Shown piece by piece: positions 15,754-24,100 of a stretch of 64,000 nucleotides of DNA; the stretch's first letter is position 1; the number at the start of each line of letters is the position of its first letter. Position numbers and translations under genes: made by a program. A model generated the notes under the pieces. The model searched no databases. It worked only from the letters and a program-made list of their open reading frames with translations, and was not told the DNA's origin. Origin of the DNA: an uncultured Lachnospiraceae bacterium (GTDB taxonomy: Bacteria; Bacillota; Clostridia; Lachnospirales; Lachnospiraceae); assembly GCA_900550475.1 (NCBI GenBank), contig URSA01000016.1:3021-67020 (forward strand), written 5' to 3'.

Positions 15754-15893
15754 ATACCATAGGAAATTACTCCGTAATTCCTATGGTATAAAAGCCCTCC
15801 GGGCAGGATCGCACTGCGGCGGAGAGATATCATGTCGCAAAAGCGACCCGCCGCAGGCGGAGAATCCTGCAAAGCAGGATTCTTTCTCACGCA
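15754..15893. repeat. Palindromic interspersed element, copy 1
   Basis: The element opens with a long hairpin (ATACCATAGGAAATTAC paired with GTAATTCCTATGGTAT), then AAAAGCCCTCCGGGCAGGA and TCGCACTGCGGCGGAGA, then a Cys-codon-like GC-rich insert, and a last hairpin AGAATCCTGC-AAA-GCAGGATTCT. Copy 2 at 27904-28001 has the same order but lacks about 38 bases present here (roughly 15825-15862). It fills most of the 218-base gap between cls and the cellobiose phosphorylase gene. No protein is encoded. Confidence 0.8.
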
Positions 15894-15914
15894 CTGCGGC
15901 GCAGGTTTTGAAAT

Positions 15915-18350
15915 TTAGCCCATGGTTACGGTAACATGGTATTCGGTCTTGTCCTTCTCGTAAGGGATGATGTGGCCGTCCACCGGCTTGCCGTCCACTA
16001 CCATGGAAACAACACCCTTCTCTACGCCGGAAGGATTCTTCACATCGATGTGGTAGATGCCTTCGCGGAAGGAACGGGTCAGCTTGAAATCGCCGAAGCC
16101 CTTGGGAAGACAAGGATCGATGCTCAGTCCGGTGTGGGTTGGATATACACCCAGAATGTACTGGGAAATATTGACAAAAGTCCATGCAGCCGTACCGGTC
16201 AGCCAGCTGTTCTTTGCTTCGCCGTGGAACTTGGCGTCGCGTCCGGCAACCATCTGGGAGTAAACATACGGCTCGGTGCGGTGGATCTCACTGATTTCCT
16301 CCACATATGCGGGACAGGTCTTCTGATAGATCTCAAAAGCACGGTCGCCTCTGCCGATCACGGTCTCAGCGATGGATACCCAAGGGTTGTTGTGGCAGAA
16401 GATACCTGCATTCTCCTTGTATCCGGGCGGATAAGAGGTGATCTCGCCAAGCTCCAGATGATATCTTGTGTAAGCGGGCTGCAGGATCATTACGCCGTAC
16501 TTGGTGTCCAGTCTTTCCTTTACGGAGTTGAGCGCCTTCTCGGCAAGACCTTCCTTGACGCCGACGCCTGCCAGAACACAGAAGCCCTGCGGCTCGATGA
16601 AGATCTGGCCTTCCTCACATTCCTTGGAACCAACCTTGTGGCTGTAAGCGTCGTAAGCACGCACAAACCACTCGCCGTCCCAGCCGTCCTTCAGGATGGC
16701 GTCATACATAACGGCTACTTCGTCGCGGGCTCTCTTTGCCTCTGCGGCATCGCCCAGAAGCTCAGCCAGCTGCGCATATTCCTCGCCGTATTTTACAAAC
16801 ATGCCGGCGATGAACACGGACTCCGCAACGGGACCTTCACTGGGGCCGAAGGTCTGGAAGGACTCGCCGGGATGCTCTGAGAAGCAGTTTAAGTTCAGAC
16901 AGTCATTCCAGTCTGCACGCCCGATCAAAGGCAGGTTGTGAGGGCCTTTGTGGTTGATGATGTAATCAAGTGAGCGCTTTAAGTGCTCCATCAGGGTGGT
17001 TGCAACCGACATATCGTTGTCGTAGGGAACCATCTCCTTCAGGATGGAGGTATCTCCGGTCTCACGCACATAGGCGCTGGTTCCGGCAATCAGCCACAGC
17101 GGGTCATCATTGAAGCCGCTGCCGATGTCAGAGTTGCCCTTCTTGGTAAGGGGCTGATACTGATGATAAGCGCTGCCGTCCCGGAACTGGGTGGAAGCAA
17201 TGTCAATGATACGCTCCCTTGCACGGTCGGGGATCAGATGCACGAAGCCGAGCAGATCCTGGCAGGAATCACGGAAGCCCATGCCGCGGCCGATACCGGA
17301 TTCATAATAGGAAGCGGAACGGGACATATTGAAGGTCACCATACACTGATACTGGTTCCAGATATTAACCATGCGGTTTACCTTGTCGTTGCCGGATTCC
17401 ACGGTGTACTTGGAAAGCAGCTTCTCCCAGTAAGCCTTCAGCTCTGCGAAAGCGGCGTCCACACCGGCATCTGTGTTGTAGCGCTCAAGCATTGCAAAAG
17501 CGCGCTTCTTGTTGATCACGCCGTAGGATTCCCACTTTTCGTCCTCGGGATTTTCCACATATCCCAGCACGAAGATGTAGCTCCTGCTCTCGCCGGGCTT
17601 CAGGGTCAGATTGATCTGATGCGCAGCGATGGGAGACCAGCCGCTTGCCATGGAGTTGGTGCATGCACCGTTCTCAACAGCCTCCGGCAGATCAGCGCCG
17701 CGGTATGCACCGAGGAAAGCGTCCCTGCTGGTGTCGAAAGCGTCAACCTTTGCATTTACGGAGTAAACCGCATAATGGTTGCGGCGCTCTCTGTACTCGG
17801 TCTTGTGGAAAATGGTGGAGTCCACGACTTCCACTTCGCCGGTGCTCAGGTTACGCTGGAAATTCTTCATATCATCATCAGCATTCCACAGACACCACTC
17901 TACATAGGAGAACAGAGAAAGGTTCTTTTCGGTGTCGGAGTTGTTGGTAATGCTGATACGGCTGATCTCACAGGTGTCCTGCATGGGAACAAAGGTGAGA
18001 ACGGATGCCTCCACGCCGTTCTTCTTTCCGGTGAAACGGCTGTAGCCGATGCCGTGGCGGCACTCGTAGGAGTCAAGCTCCGTCTTGGAGGGCTGCCAGC
18101 CCGGATTCCAGACGGTATCGCCGTCCTTTATGTAGAAGTACTTGCCGTTGGTATCGGCGGGGATATCGTTGTAACGATAACGGGTCAGACGCAGCAGCTT
18201 TGCATCCTTATAGAAGGTGTAGCCACCGCAGGTATTGGAGATCAGGCTGAAAAAGTCTTTGCAGCCCAGATAGTTGATCCAGGGAAGGGGAGTCTTCGGG
18301 GTAGTGATCACGTACTCGCGGTTCCCATCGTCGAAATAGCCGAATTTCAT
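15915..18350 (-). CDS. Cellobiose phosphorylase (GH94)
   Basis: The enzyme phosphorolyses cellobiose to glucose-1-phosphate and glucose in the cytoplasm. The 811-residue product has the same length and closely similar stretches as clostridial cellobiose phosphorylase from its start (MKFGYFDDGNREYVIT) to its end. The catalytic region RADWNDCLNLNCF holds D480 and D483; one of these is the family general acid. No signal peptide is present. AAGGAG precedes the start. It is divergent from a LacI regulator and a sugar ABC importer, which very likely import its substrate. Confidence 0.95.
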   Translation of the reverse strand: MKFGYFDDGNREYVITTPKTPLPWINYLGCKDFFSLISNTCGGYTFYKDAKLLRLTRYRYNDIPADTNGKYFYIKDGDTVWNPGWQPSKTELDSYECRHGIGYSRFTGKKNGVEASVLTFVPMQDTCEISRISITNNSDTEKNLSLFSYVEWCLWNADDDMKNFQRNLSTGEVEVVDSTIFHKTEYRERRNHYAVYSVNAKVDAFDTSRDAFLGAYRGADLPEAVENGACTNSMASGWSPIAAHQINLTLKPGESRSYIFVLGYVENPEDEKWESYGVINKKRAFAMLERYNTDAGVDAAFAELKAYWEKLLSKYTVESGNDKVNRMVNIWNQYQCMVTFNMSRSASYYESGIGRGMGFRDSCQDLLGFVHLIPDRARERIIDIASTQFRDGSAYHQYQPLTKKGNSDIGSGFNDDPLWLIAGTSAYVRETGDTSILKEMVPYDNDMSVATTLMEHLKRSLDYIINHKGPHNLPLIGRADWNDCLNLNCFSEHPGESFQTFGPSEGPVAESVFIAGMFVKYGEEYAQLAELLGDAAEAKRARDEVAVMYDAILKDGWDGEWFVRAYDAYSHKVGSKECEEGQIFIEPQGFCVLAGVGVKEGLAEKALNSVKERLDTKYGVMILQPAYTRYHLELGEITSYPPGYKENAGIFCHNNPWVSIAETVIGRGDRAFEIYQKTCPAYVEEISEIHRTEPYVYSQMVAGRDAKFHGEAKNSWLTGTAAWTFVNISQYILGVYPTHTGLSIDPCLPKGFGDFKLTRSFREGIYHIDVKNPSGVEKGVVSMVVDGKPVDGHIIPYEKDKTEYHVTVTMG

Positions 18351-18389
18351 GGTTTTTTCTCCTTTTCAGTTGTGGAATGGTTTTTGAAG

Positions 18390-18459
18390 TAAACGTTTAA
18401 GTAAAAAAGTACAACTTCTTCTAATTTCAAATTATACACAAGAAAGACAGGGAGCGCAA
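18390..18459 (-). promoter_or_regulatory. Cellobiose phosphorylase promoter with LacI-type operator
   Basis: On the minus strand a -35 TTGCGC (18459-18454) and -10 TATAAT (18436-18431) are 17 bases apart. Downstream in the untranslated leader lies the perfect CG-centred palindrome TAAACGTTTA (18390-18399), typical of LacI-family operators. The divergent lacI gene at 18799 is the obvious candidate repressor. Confidence 0.7.
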
Positions 18460-18528
18460 CAAGAAAATGCAGTAAAAATGGACTTTTTGAGTAAACCATG
18501 AAATACACAACCGATAACTGAAACAAAA

Positions 18529-18562
18529 GGCGGAGGAGGTGAGGAGAGGGGGGGGAGGGGGG
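18529..18562 (+). other. Guanine-rich purine tract in the divergent intergenic region
   Basis: A nearly pure purine run (GGCGGAGGAGGTGAGGAGAG followed by GGGGGGGAGGGGGG) lies between the two divergent promoters, about 75 bases upstream of the phosphorylase -35 box. It contains more than four G-runs and could fold as a quadruplex on the plus strand. The rest of the 448-base gap 18351-18798 is AT-rich regulatory DNA. Confidence 0.6.
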
Positions 18563-18695
18563 CAAAACGGCACATTTTTGATTAAATATAGAAGAAACTG
18601 GAAATACGCCTATACAAAAGTACAAAAAATTGTGCAACAAAACTGTGTAAGTTTGCTAAAGCTATAATAAATGCATAAAAAAGATATAAAAAGTG

Positions 18696-18746
18696 TTGCA
18701 AAAATATAAATGTTGATGTATATTATAACTGCGAAAACGATTAAGC
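18696..18746 (+). promoter_or_regulatory. Promoter of lacI with possible operator
   Basis: TTGCAA (18696-18701) and TATATT (18719-18724) are 17 bases apart. Just downstream GCGAAAACGATTAAGC (18731-18746) is a degenerate CG-centred operator-like site, so the regulator may repress itself. Confidence 0.5.
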
Positions 18747-18798
18747 GACTTTTCAATGTGGACAAAGACGAGGGAAGCTGGAGATTGGGGATTGCAAC

Positions 18799-19809
18799 AT
18801 GATCTCAATGAAAGATATATCCAGGGCGTGCGGTGTCAGCGTGGCGACAGTCAGCAAGGCATTGAACGACCACAAGGATATCGGGGAGGAGACAAAGGAA
18901 AAGATTCGGCAGACGGCAAAGGAAATGGGATACTTTCCAAACTCATCTGCCAGGGCGCTGAAAACAAACCGTACCTATAATATAGGAGTGCTGTTTGCGG
19001 ATGAGGCGCAGAGTGGTCTGACCCATGATTTCTTTTCCAATGTGCTCGACAGCTTCAAACGGACGGTGGAGACGAGGGGATATGACATCACTTTTATCAA
19101 CACCGGGCGTAAGGGAAAAGGCAAGATGAGCTATCTGGAGCATTGCAAGTACCGGGGCTTTGACGGCGTGGTGATCGCCTGCGTAGACTTCCTCGGCGAC
19201 GAGGTGGAGGAGCTGGTGCACAGCGACATTCCCTTGATTACCATCGATCATCTGTTCCACAACAGGTCGGCAGTCATTTCGGACAACGTAGGAGGCATGA
19301 AACAACTGCTTACCTATATATATGAACAGGGACACCGCAGGATCGCCTATATCCACGGCGCGGATTCCTCGGTTACCCAGAGCCGTCTCTCCTCATTTTA
19401 CAGGACGGCGGAGGAGTTGGGACTTACCGTTCCGGACAGTTACATATTAGAATCGGCGTACAGGGATACGGAAGGCGCCGGTCAGAGGACGAAGGAGCTG
19501 CTTTCTTTGAAGAGACCTCCTACCTGCATCCTCTATCCCGATGATTTTTCCTGCTTCGGAGGCATCAATGTGATCAAGGAGCGGGGGCTGCGGATTCCGC
19601 AGGACATTTCCGTTGCAGGCTATGACGGTATCCGCGTAGGACGCCATATTGAGCCACAGCTTACCACCTTACATCAGAACACCGGCAGGATCGGTGAGAT
19701 GGCGGGAGTAAAGCTCATCAGCCTGATTGAAAAACCGAAGACAACGCTGGTGGAACAGATTTTGATCAGCGGCGAGGTCTACGAAGGGAAAACGGTAAAA
19801 CGGATCTGA
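18799..19809 (+). CDS. LacI family transcriptional regulator (cellobiose locus)
   Basis: The 336-residue product has a LacI helix-turn-helix (MKDISRACGVSVATVSKALND) with hinge region, then a periplasmic-binding-protein-like sensor domain (about 60-336). It lies between the divergent cellobiose phosphorylase gene and the sugar importer and most likely controls both through the palindrome at 18390 and the inverted repeat at 19829. GGGG lies a little upstream of ATG 18799, and the ATG three codons later is an alternative. The inducer is presumably cellobiose or a derivative, which is inference. Confidence 0.92.
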   Translation: MISMKDISRACGVSVATVSKALNDHKDIGEETKEKIRQTAKEMGYFPNSSARALKTNRTYNIGVLFADEAQSGLTHDFFSNVLDSFKRTVETRGYDITFINTGRKGKGKMSYLEHCKYRGFDGVVIACVDFLGDEVEELVHSDIPLITIDHLFHNRSAVISDNVGGMKQLLTYIYEQGHRRIAYIHGADSSVTQSRLSSFYRTAEELGLTVPDSYILESAYRDTEGAGQRTKELLSLKRPPTCILYPDDFSCFGGINVIKERGLRIPQDISVAGYDGIRVGRHIEPQLTTLHQNTGRIGEMAGVKLISLIEKPKTTLVEQILISGEVYEGKTVKRI

Positions 19810-19832
19810 AAAATAATACCGGTATTATTTTT
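19809..19832 (+). terminator. 24-base perfect palindrome at the end of lacI (AT-rich terminator)
   Basis: AAAAATAATACC is followed directly by its reverse complement GGTATTATTTTT. Overlapping the lacI stop and ending in a T run, it can act as a bidirectional weak terminator. Its right end merges with the next inverted repeat. Confidence 0.6.
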
Positions 19833-19860
19833 GCATGATAAGATCATGCAAAACTAATAT
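19829..19860 (+). promoter_or_regulatory. Importer promoter embedded in a 25-base inverted repeat
   Basis: Arms TTTTGCATGAT (19829-19839) and ATCATGCAAAA (19843-19853) are perfect complements around AAG. A -35 TTGCAT (19831-19836) and -10 TAATAT (19855-19860), 18 bases apart, overlap it. A protein bound to the repeat would block RNA polymerase. The sequence is unlike a CG-centred LacI site, so a different regulator is possible. Confidence 0.6.
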
Positions 19861-19899
19861 AAAAAACACACTCATTATTTTAAAGGGAGGAAAAAAGTA

Positions 19900-21324
19900 A
19901 TGAAAAAGAAATTACTTGGAGCCCTGCTTTCCGTAGCAATGCTTTCCAGCCTGCTGGTTGGATGCGGTGATGGTTCTACCACTACCGACGGAAGCGGAGC
20001 AAACACCGAAACAAAGACGGAGTCTTCCGCAGCACCTGCTAGCGGAGAGTCCAAGACAGACGACGGCTCTGCAGCATATGTAGGCGAGCTGGAGATCATG
20101 CACTACTCTACTTCTGAGGAGTCTCAGGGTAACGGTGGTTCCGATGGTTTCCGTACCGTTCTTGCACAGTGGGATGAGGCTCATCCGGACATCACTCTGA
20201 CCCAGAACGTTCTGGCTAACGCAGAGTACAAGACCCAGATCGCTACACTGGCAGCAGCAGATGACCTGCCTGATGTATTCTTACTTCAGGGTATGAATAC
20301 CATCGCATGGGCGGATCAGGGACTGATCCTTGACCTGACCGACATCATCAAAGAGTCTCCTTACTACGCTGACTACAACACCTCTTACTTCGCACCTTTC
20401 ACCGTAGATGGAAAGATGTATGGTTTCCCTGTACTGACAGGCGGTACCTGTACTGTTGTAATCTACGACAAGGCAATGTGGAAAGAGGCTGGATTTGATT
20501 CTTTCCCGACAACTTGGGAAGATGTTGAGAAGGCTGCTGAATACTTCAACGCAAAGGGCATCACCACTGTTGCGTTCGGTAACGGCGGTAAGTGGCAGGC
20601 AAACTCCTGCTTCCTGTCTACTTTAGGAAACAGATATACCGGTCCCGACTGGTTCATGGGTCTGATTGCAAAGAGCGGTTCCAAGTTCACAGATGATACC
20701 TTCGTAGCAGCTCTTGCTGAGACCCAGAGACTGTTCAATGACACTGCAATCTTCAACGAGGACTTCAACGCAGTCACCAACGAGGACGCTCGTGAGTACT
20801 ACATCGCTGGTACCGCAGCAGCATTCATCGGCGGTAACTGGGATGAGTCCTATATCGCAGCTACTTTGAAGGAGAGCGATCCTGACAAGTTCAACAACAT
20901 CGGTTTCGCAGTTCTTCCTCAGCCTGCAGATGCAACCTACGCTCCTAATTCCCAGAACATCGGTCTTGGATACGCAGTAGCAATCAATCCTAAGGTTGCT
21001 GAGGATCCTGCTAAGCTGGCAGCAGCTATCGATCTGGCTGAGTACGTTACCGGTCCTGCATTCGCAAGCTATGTAGCTACCGGCTACGCTCTGGGCGGAC
21101 TTACCAAGGTTGCTGACGTAGATCTGAGCGGCTTCGATGCAGTTACCCAGGCATTCTACAACTGGTCTTATGTTGATACCGAGACCTGCGAGATTTACGA
21201 CTCCTACATCTCCAGCGCTGTATGGGATGTTCTGAACACAGACCTGCAGTCCATGATGAACGGAGATATGACACCTGAGGACGTTGCTGCAAATGCACAG
21301 GCTGCATACGAAGCAAACTACTAA
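19900..21324 (+). CDS. Sugar ABC transporter substrate-binding lipoprotein
   Basis: The 474-residue product has a lipoprotein signal peptide ending LLVGC (cysteine near residue 24), a Gly/Ser/Thr-rich linker to about 60 and a family 1 extracellular solute-binding domain. It captures sugars outside the membrane for the two permeases that follow. AAAGGGAGG precedes the start. Codon choice is strongly biased towards a few preferred codons compared with neighbouring genes, as expected for a very highly expressed gene. The position beside cellobiose phosphorylase points to cellobiose or cello-oligosaccharides. Confidence 0.93.
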   Translation: MKKKLLGALLSVAMLSSLLVGCGDGSTTTDGSGANTETKTESSAAPASGESKTDDGSAAYVGELEIMHYSTSEESQGNGGSDGFRTVLAQWDEAHPDITLTQNVLANAEYKTQIATLAAADDLPDVFLLQGMNTIAWADQGLILDLTDIIKESPYYADYNTSYFAPFTVDGKMYGFPVLTGGTCTVVIYDKAMWKEAGFDSFPTTWEDVEKAAEYFNAKGITTVAFGNGGKWQANSCFLSTLGNRYTGPDWFMGLIAKSGSKFTDDTFVAALAETQRLFNDTAIFNEDFNAVTNEDAREYYIAGTAAAFIGGNWDESYIAATLKESDPDKFNNIGFAVLPQPADATYAPNSQNIGLGYAVAINPKVAEDPAKLAAAIDLAEYVTGPAFASYVATGYALGGLTKVADVDLSGFDAVTQAFYNWSYVDTETCEIYDSYISSAVWDVLNTDLQSMMNGDMTPEDVAANAQAAYEANY

Positions 21325-21381
21325 GAAGGTGACTGACAGGGGCATAAGTCCTTTGCAGTAAAAAAGAGATTTACTTTCAGG

Positions 21382-21418
21382 CCGTTCTGCCTACCTTAGT
21401 GCAGGCAGAACGGTTTTT
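21382..21418 (+). terminator. Partial terminator between binding protein and permease genes
   Basis: An 11-base perfect stem, CCGTTCTGCCT with AGGCAGAACGG, is followed by five T residues. Placed inside an operon, it would cut transcription part-way and so make more binding protein than permease; it may also protect the upstream message 3' end. Confidence 0.8.
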
Positions 21419-21445
21419 GTAAAGGAAGGAGAGGGCGTACATAAC

Positions 21446-22339
21446 ATGTTAAACTCAATCAAACCAAAAGGACGAACTGTATTTCTGTATTTGATTTTAC
21501 CGGTTGTCTTTTTCGTATTCACTGTATTTGTTCCTCTGGTAACCGCATTCGTTTATAGCTTTTTTGAATGGAAGGGTGGCCCCAAGAAGACTTTTATTGG
21601 ATTCGATAATTATATTCAACTGTTTCACGATGCGACTTTCTGGGAGTCCTTCGGACATAACATCTATCTGGTGGTTGCATGTATCATCGGACAGGTCGGC
21701 ATCGCTTTTATCATGGTAATGATTGTGAATTCCAAGGTGGTAAAGCTGAAAGGGATTCACAGAACCTTTGGATTTTTCCCCAGCACGATTTCAGCAGTGT
21801 GTCTGGGCTTGATCTGGAATATGATCTATCACAACCAGTACGGAATCATCAACTGGTTTTTGAGAGTTATCGGCAGACCTGATCTTTGTAAGGTTTGGCT
21901 GAATGAGCCGAAGTTAGTAATGCTTTTGGTATCCATTCCTCTGATCTGGCAGTATATCGGATATTACATGGTAATCATCCTCTCCGCAATTTCTTCCATC
22001 GATACGGAAGTGTTCGAGAGCGCGGAGATCGACGGAGCCAACGGTGTGCAGAAGGCATGGTATATCACACTTCCCCTGATTAAGAACACAATGCTTGTTT
22101 GTATTACCCTCTGCGTAGCAGGTAATATGAAGGCGTTCGATAATATCTTCGTTATGACGAAGGGTGGCCCGGGTACCGCGTCCATGGTTATGGCAATGTA
22201 CGGTTACCAGATTTCCTTCAATCAGAGCAACATGGGTTACGGAAGCTGTATTTCCGTAGGAATCTTTGTACTGGCAATGCTGGTCATCGGCGGATCACAG
22301 TTGCTTGCAAATTTGTTCACCCGCGAGAAGGAGGCGTAG
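21446..22339 (+). CDS. Sugar ABC transporter permease (MalF type)
   Basis: The 297-residue integral membrane protein has about six helices and the permease EAA loop (SAEIDGANGVQKAWYITLPLI) that contacts the ATPase. It forms a channel with the next gene product. AAGGAAGGAGAGGG precedes the start. No ATP-binding subunit is encoded in this cluster, so a shared MsmK-like ATPase elsewhere is expected. Confidence 0.93.
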   Translation: MLNSIKPKGRTVFLYLILPVVFFVFTVFVPLVTAFVYSFFEWKGGPKKTFIGFDNYIQLFHDATFWESFGHNIYLVVACIIGQVGIAFIMVMIVNSKVVKLKGIHRTFGFFPSTISAVCLGLIWNMIYHNQYGIINWFLRVIGRPDLCKVWLNEPKLVMLLVSIPLIWQYIGYYMVIILSAISSIDTEVFESAEIDGANGVQKAWYITLPLIKNTMLVCITLCVAGNMKAFDNIFVMTKGGPGTASMVMAMYGYQISFNQSNMGYGSCISVGIFVLAMLVIGGSQLLANLFTREKEA

Positions 22340-22342
22340 AAG

Positions 22343-23212
22343 ATGTCAACACATACTCAGGCAGTAGCAAAACCCCATCCTGTTCGCAAGGGTATCCTTA
22401 CGGTAGTACTCAACTTTATCTGTATTGTATTTTCACTTTCCTGTATTTTCCCCATCGTGTGGATGCTGTATTCCTCACTGAAGGAGAAGAGAGTGTTCAA
22501 TGCAGACATTGTGGGACTTCCCAAGAACCCTACCCTGGTCAACTATATCAGAATTTTGGGCAACTCGGACTACCATCTGGGAGAGTCCATGATGAACAGC
22601 GTGCGTACCACGGCGCTTTCCATCGTTCTGATCGTTTTATTCAGCTTTGTAGTAGGTTACATTCTGGCAAGAGTTCGTTTTAAACTGAACCGTCCGCTCT
22701 ATGTGATGTTCCTCATGGGAATGCTGATCCCGATCCATTCCCTGCTGGTACCCATCTATGTGGTATTCAAGAGCTGCGGTATTTCCAACCAGTGGTATAC
22801 ACTGCTTTTGCCCTATGTTTCCTTTGCACTTCCCATGGGTATCTTCCTTGTGGAAGGCTATGTAAAGAGCATTCCGGTCTCCTTGGAGGAGGCGGCAGCC
22901 ATTGACGGAAGCAGCTTTTCCCACACGCTGTTGAATATCATCCTTCCGATCTGCAAACCGATTCTGGTGACGGTTGCCATTATTCAGATCTTCGGATGCT
23001 GGAATGAGTTCTCCTTCGCGTTGGTTTTGATCAAGAATGTGCATCTGCAGACGGTGCCTCTTGCACTGACACAGTTTAAGGGTCAGTTCGCATCCGACTA
23101 TCCGAAGCAGATGGCAGCTATGTTGATCACCATGTCCCCGATCGTGATTCTGTACTTTATGTTCAGCAAGCAGATCATCAAGGGAATGGTTGCCGGTGCC
23201 GTGAAGGGCTGA
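22343..23212 (+). CDS. Sugar ABC transporter permease (MalG type)
   Basis: The 289-residue membrane protein has six predicted helices and the EAA motif (EEAAAIDGSSFSHTLLNIILP), and ends in the typical KGMVAGAVKG. It pairs with the preceding permease, whose stop is three bases upstream, so expression is coupled. GAGAAGGAGG serves as ribosome site. It completes the importer without a local ATPase. Confidence 0.93.
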   Translation: MSTHTQAVAKPHPVRKGILTVVLNFICIVFSLSCIFPIVWMLYSSLKEKRVFNADIVGLPKNPTLVNYIRILGNSDYHLGESMMNSVRTTALSIVLIVLFSFVVGYILARVRFKLNRPLYVMFLMGMLIPIHSLLVPIYVVFKSCGISNQWYTLLLPYVSFALPMGIFLVEGYVKSIPVSLEEAAAIDGSSFSHTLLNIILPICKPILVTVAIIQIFGCWNEFSFALVLIKNVHLQTVPLALTQFKGQFASDYPKQMAAMLITMSPIVILYFMFSKQIIKGMVAGAVKG

Positions 23213-23265
23213 CATTTTTGCTTATATCTTTATAGAAAGTTTATAGTACCTTTCCTTACCTTTTA

Positions 23266-23322
23266 TTTACGAATCAAGGCGGGCATGTTATAATGTGTGA
23301 AACGTTATGCATGCCCGCTTTG
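23266..23322 (+). promoter_or_regulatory. Promoter with its -10 box in the loop of a 13-base inverted repeat
   Basis: A -35 TTTACG (23266-23271) and -10 TATAAT (23289-23294) are 17 bases apart. Arms CAAGGCGGGCATG (23275-23287) and CATGCCCGCTTTG (23310-23322) flank the -10 box with one G-T pair. Transcripts from this promoter start inside the loop and carry only the right arm. Read-through from the permease gene would carry the full hairpin. Confidence 0.6.
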
Positions 23323-23348
23323 ACTTGCTGCGGGGACGGAGGAAAGAT

Positions 23349-23816
23349 ATGACAAAACAAGAGTTCCTGGACAGTCTGAGAATGGCGTTGACAGGCAGGG
23401 TCAGCGCTTCGCAGGTGGAAGAGAACATCAGATATTATGAGGACTATATCAATACGCGGGTGCGGATGAACCTGAGCGAGACGGAGGTGATCGCAGAGCT
23501 GGGAGATCCGAGACTGCTGGCGCGCAGCATTTCGGATGCCAGCAAGCGCGCGGAGCGGGGCAGCGGAGAGGGCGGCGATGGCTGCGACAGTCAGGGCAGC
23601 TACGGCTATAACGGTTACGGCGGATATGCCGACGGGGACGGTATGCAGCACAAAAGACGCCTGTTCCACATGCCGCTGCGGCTGGTACTGATTCTCGTAT
23701 TTGTCGTCCTGATTCTCATATTTGGAGCGGCATTTTCGATTTTGTCCTATCTGGCGCCGATTCTGATACCGGTGCTGTTGATCGTGTTTGTGGTGAGGTG
23801 GATCAGAAGCTCCTGA
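23349..23816 (+). CDS. DUF1700 family membrane protein
   Basis: The 155-residue product has the N-terminal HAAS/DUF1700 helical domain (MTKQEFLDSLRMALTGRVSA, then VEENIRYYEDYI and EVIAELGDPRLLARSI). A Gly/Tyr-rich linker follows at about 75-97, then two hydrophobic helices near residues 108-150. Members are often encoded next to a PadR regulator, which is absent here. GGAGGA lies before ATG 23349. The molecular role is not known. Confidence 0.85.
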   Translation: MTKQEFLDSLRMALTGRVSASQVEENIRYYEDYINTRVRMNLSETEVIAELGDPRLLARSISDASKRAERGSGEGGDGCDSQGSYGYNGYGGYADGDGMQHKRRLFHMPLRLVLILVFVVLILIFGAAFSILSYLAPILIPVLLIVFVVRWIRSS

Positions 23817-23872
23817 CCCGGGCTGCATAGAAAAGCGTGAAAAGAAATTTGAAAAAGGGATTTAAAAGGGAA

Positions 23873-23899
23873 TGAGCCGTCGGGGGAACCGGCGGCTCA
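23873..23899 (+). terminator. Hairpin downstream of the DUF1700 gene
   Basis: TGAGCCG (23873-23879) pairs with CGGCTCA (23893-23899) around a G-rich loop. No T run follows, so termination is uncertain. The remaining gap to 24100 is AT-rich and shows nothing else I recognise. Confidence 0.4.
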
Positions 23900-24100
23900 T
23901 ATAGGGGAGTATAAATAATATATAAGGGTTACAAAGGAAGAAGGTGGGGACCAATTTCCTTTGCAAGATTATTATATAATACTTTAGTACCAAAAGCAAG
24001 CATAAAATAGTAAAAAAGTCCTATAAAAATCCGGCATATTTTCAGGGGACGTCAGAGATACTATTCCTGTAATAAAAAAATCAACAGGAGGAGTTTTCTC

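Noticed and set aside
16983..18392. 469-codon open frame antisense to cellobiose phosphorylase
   Set aside because: The sense strand encodes a full-length, motif-complete GH94 enzyme. The antisense frame results from codon bias and has no recognisable domain.
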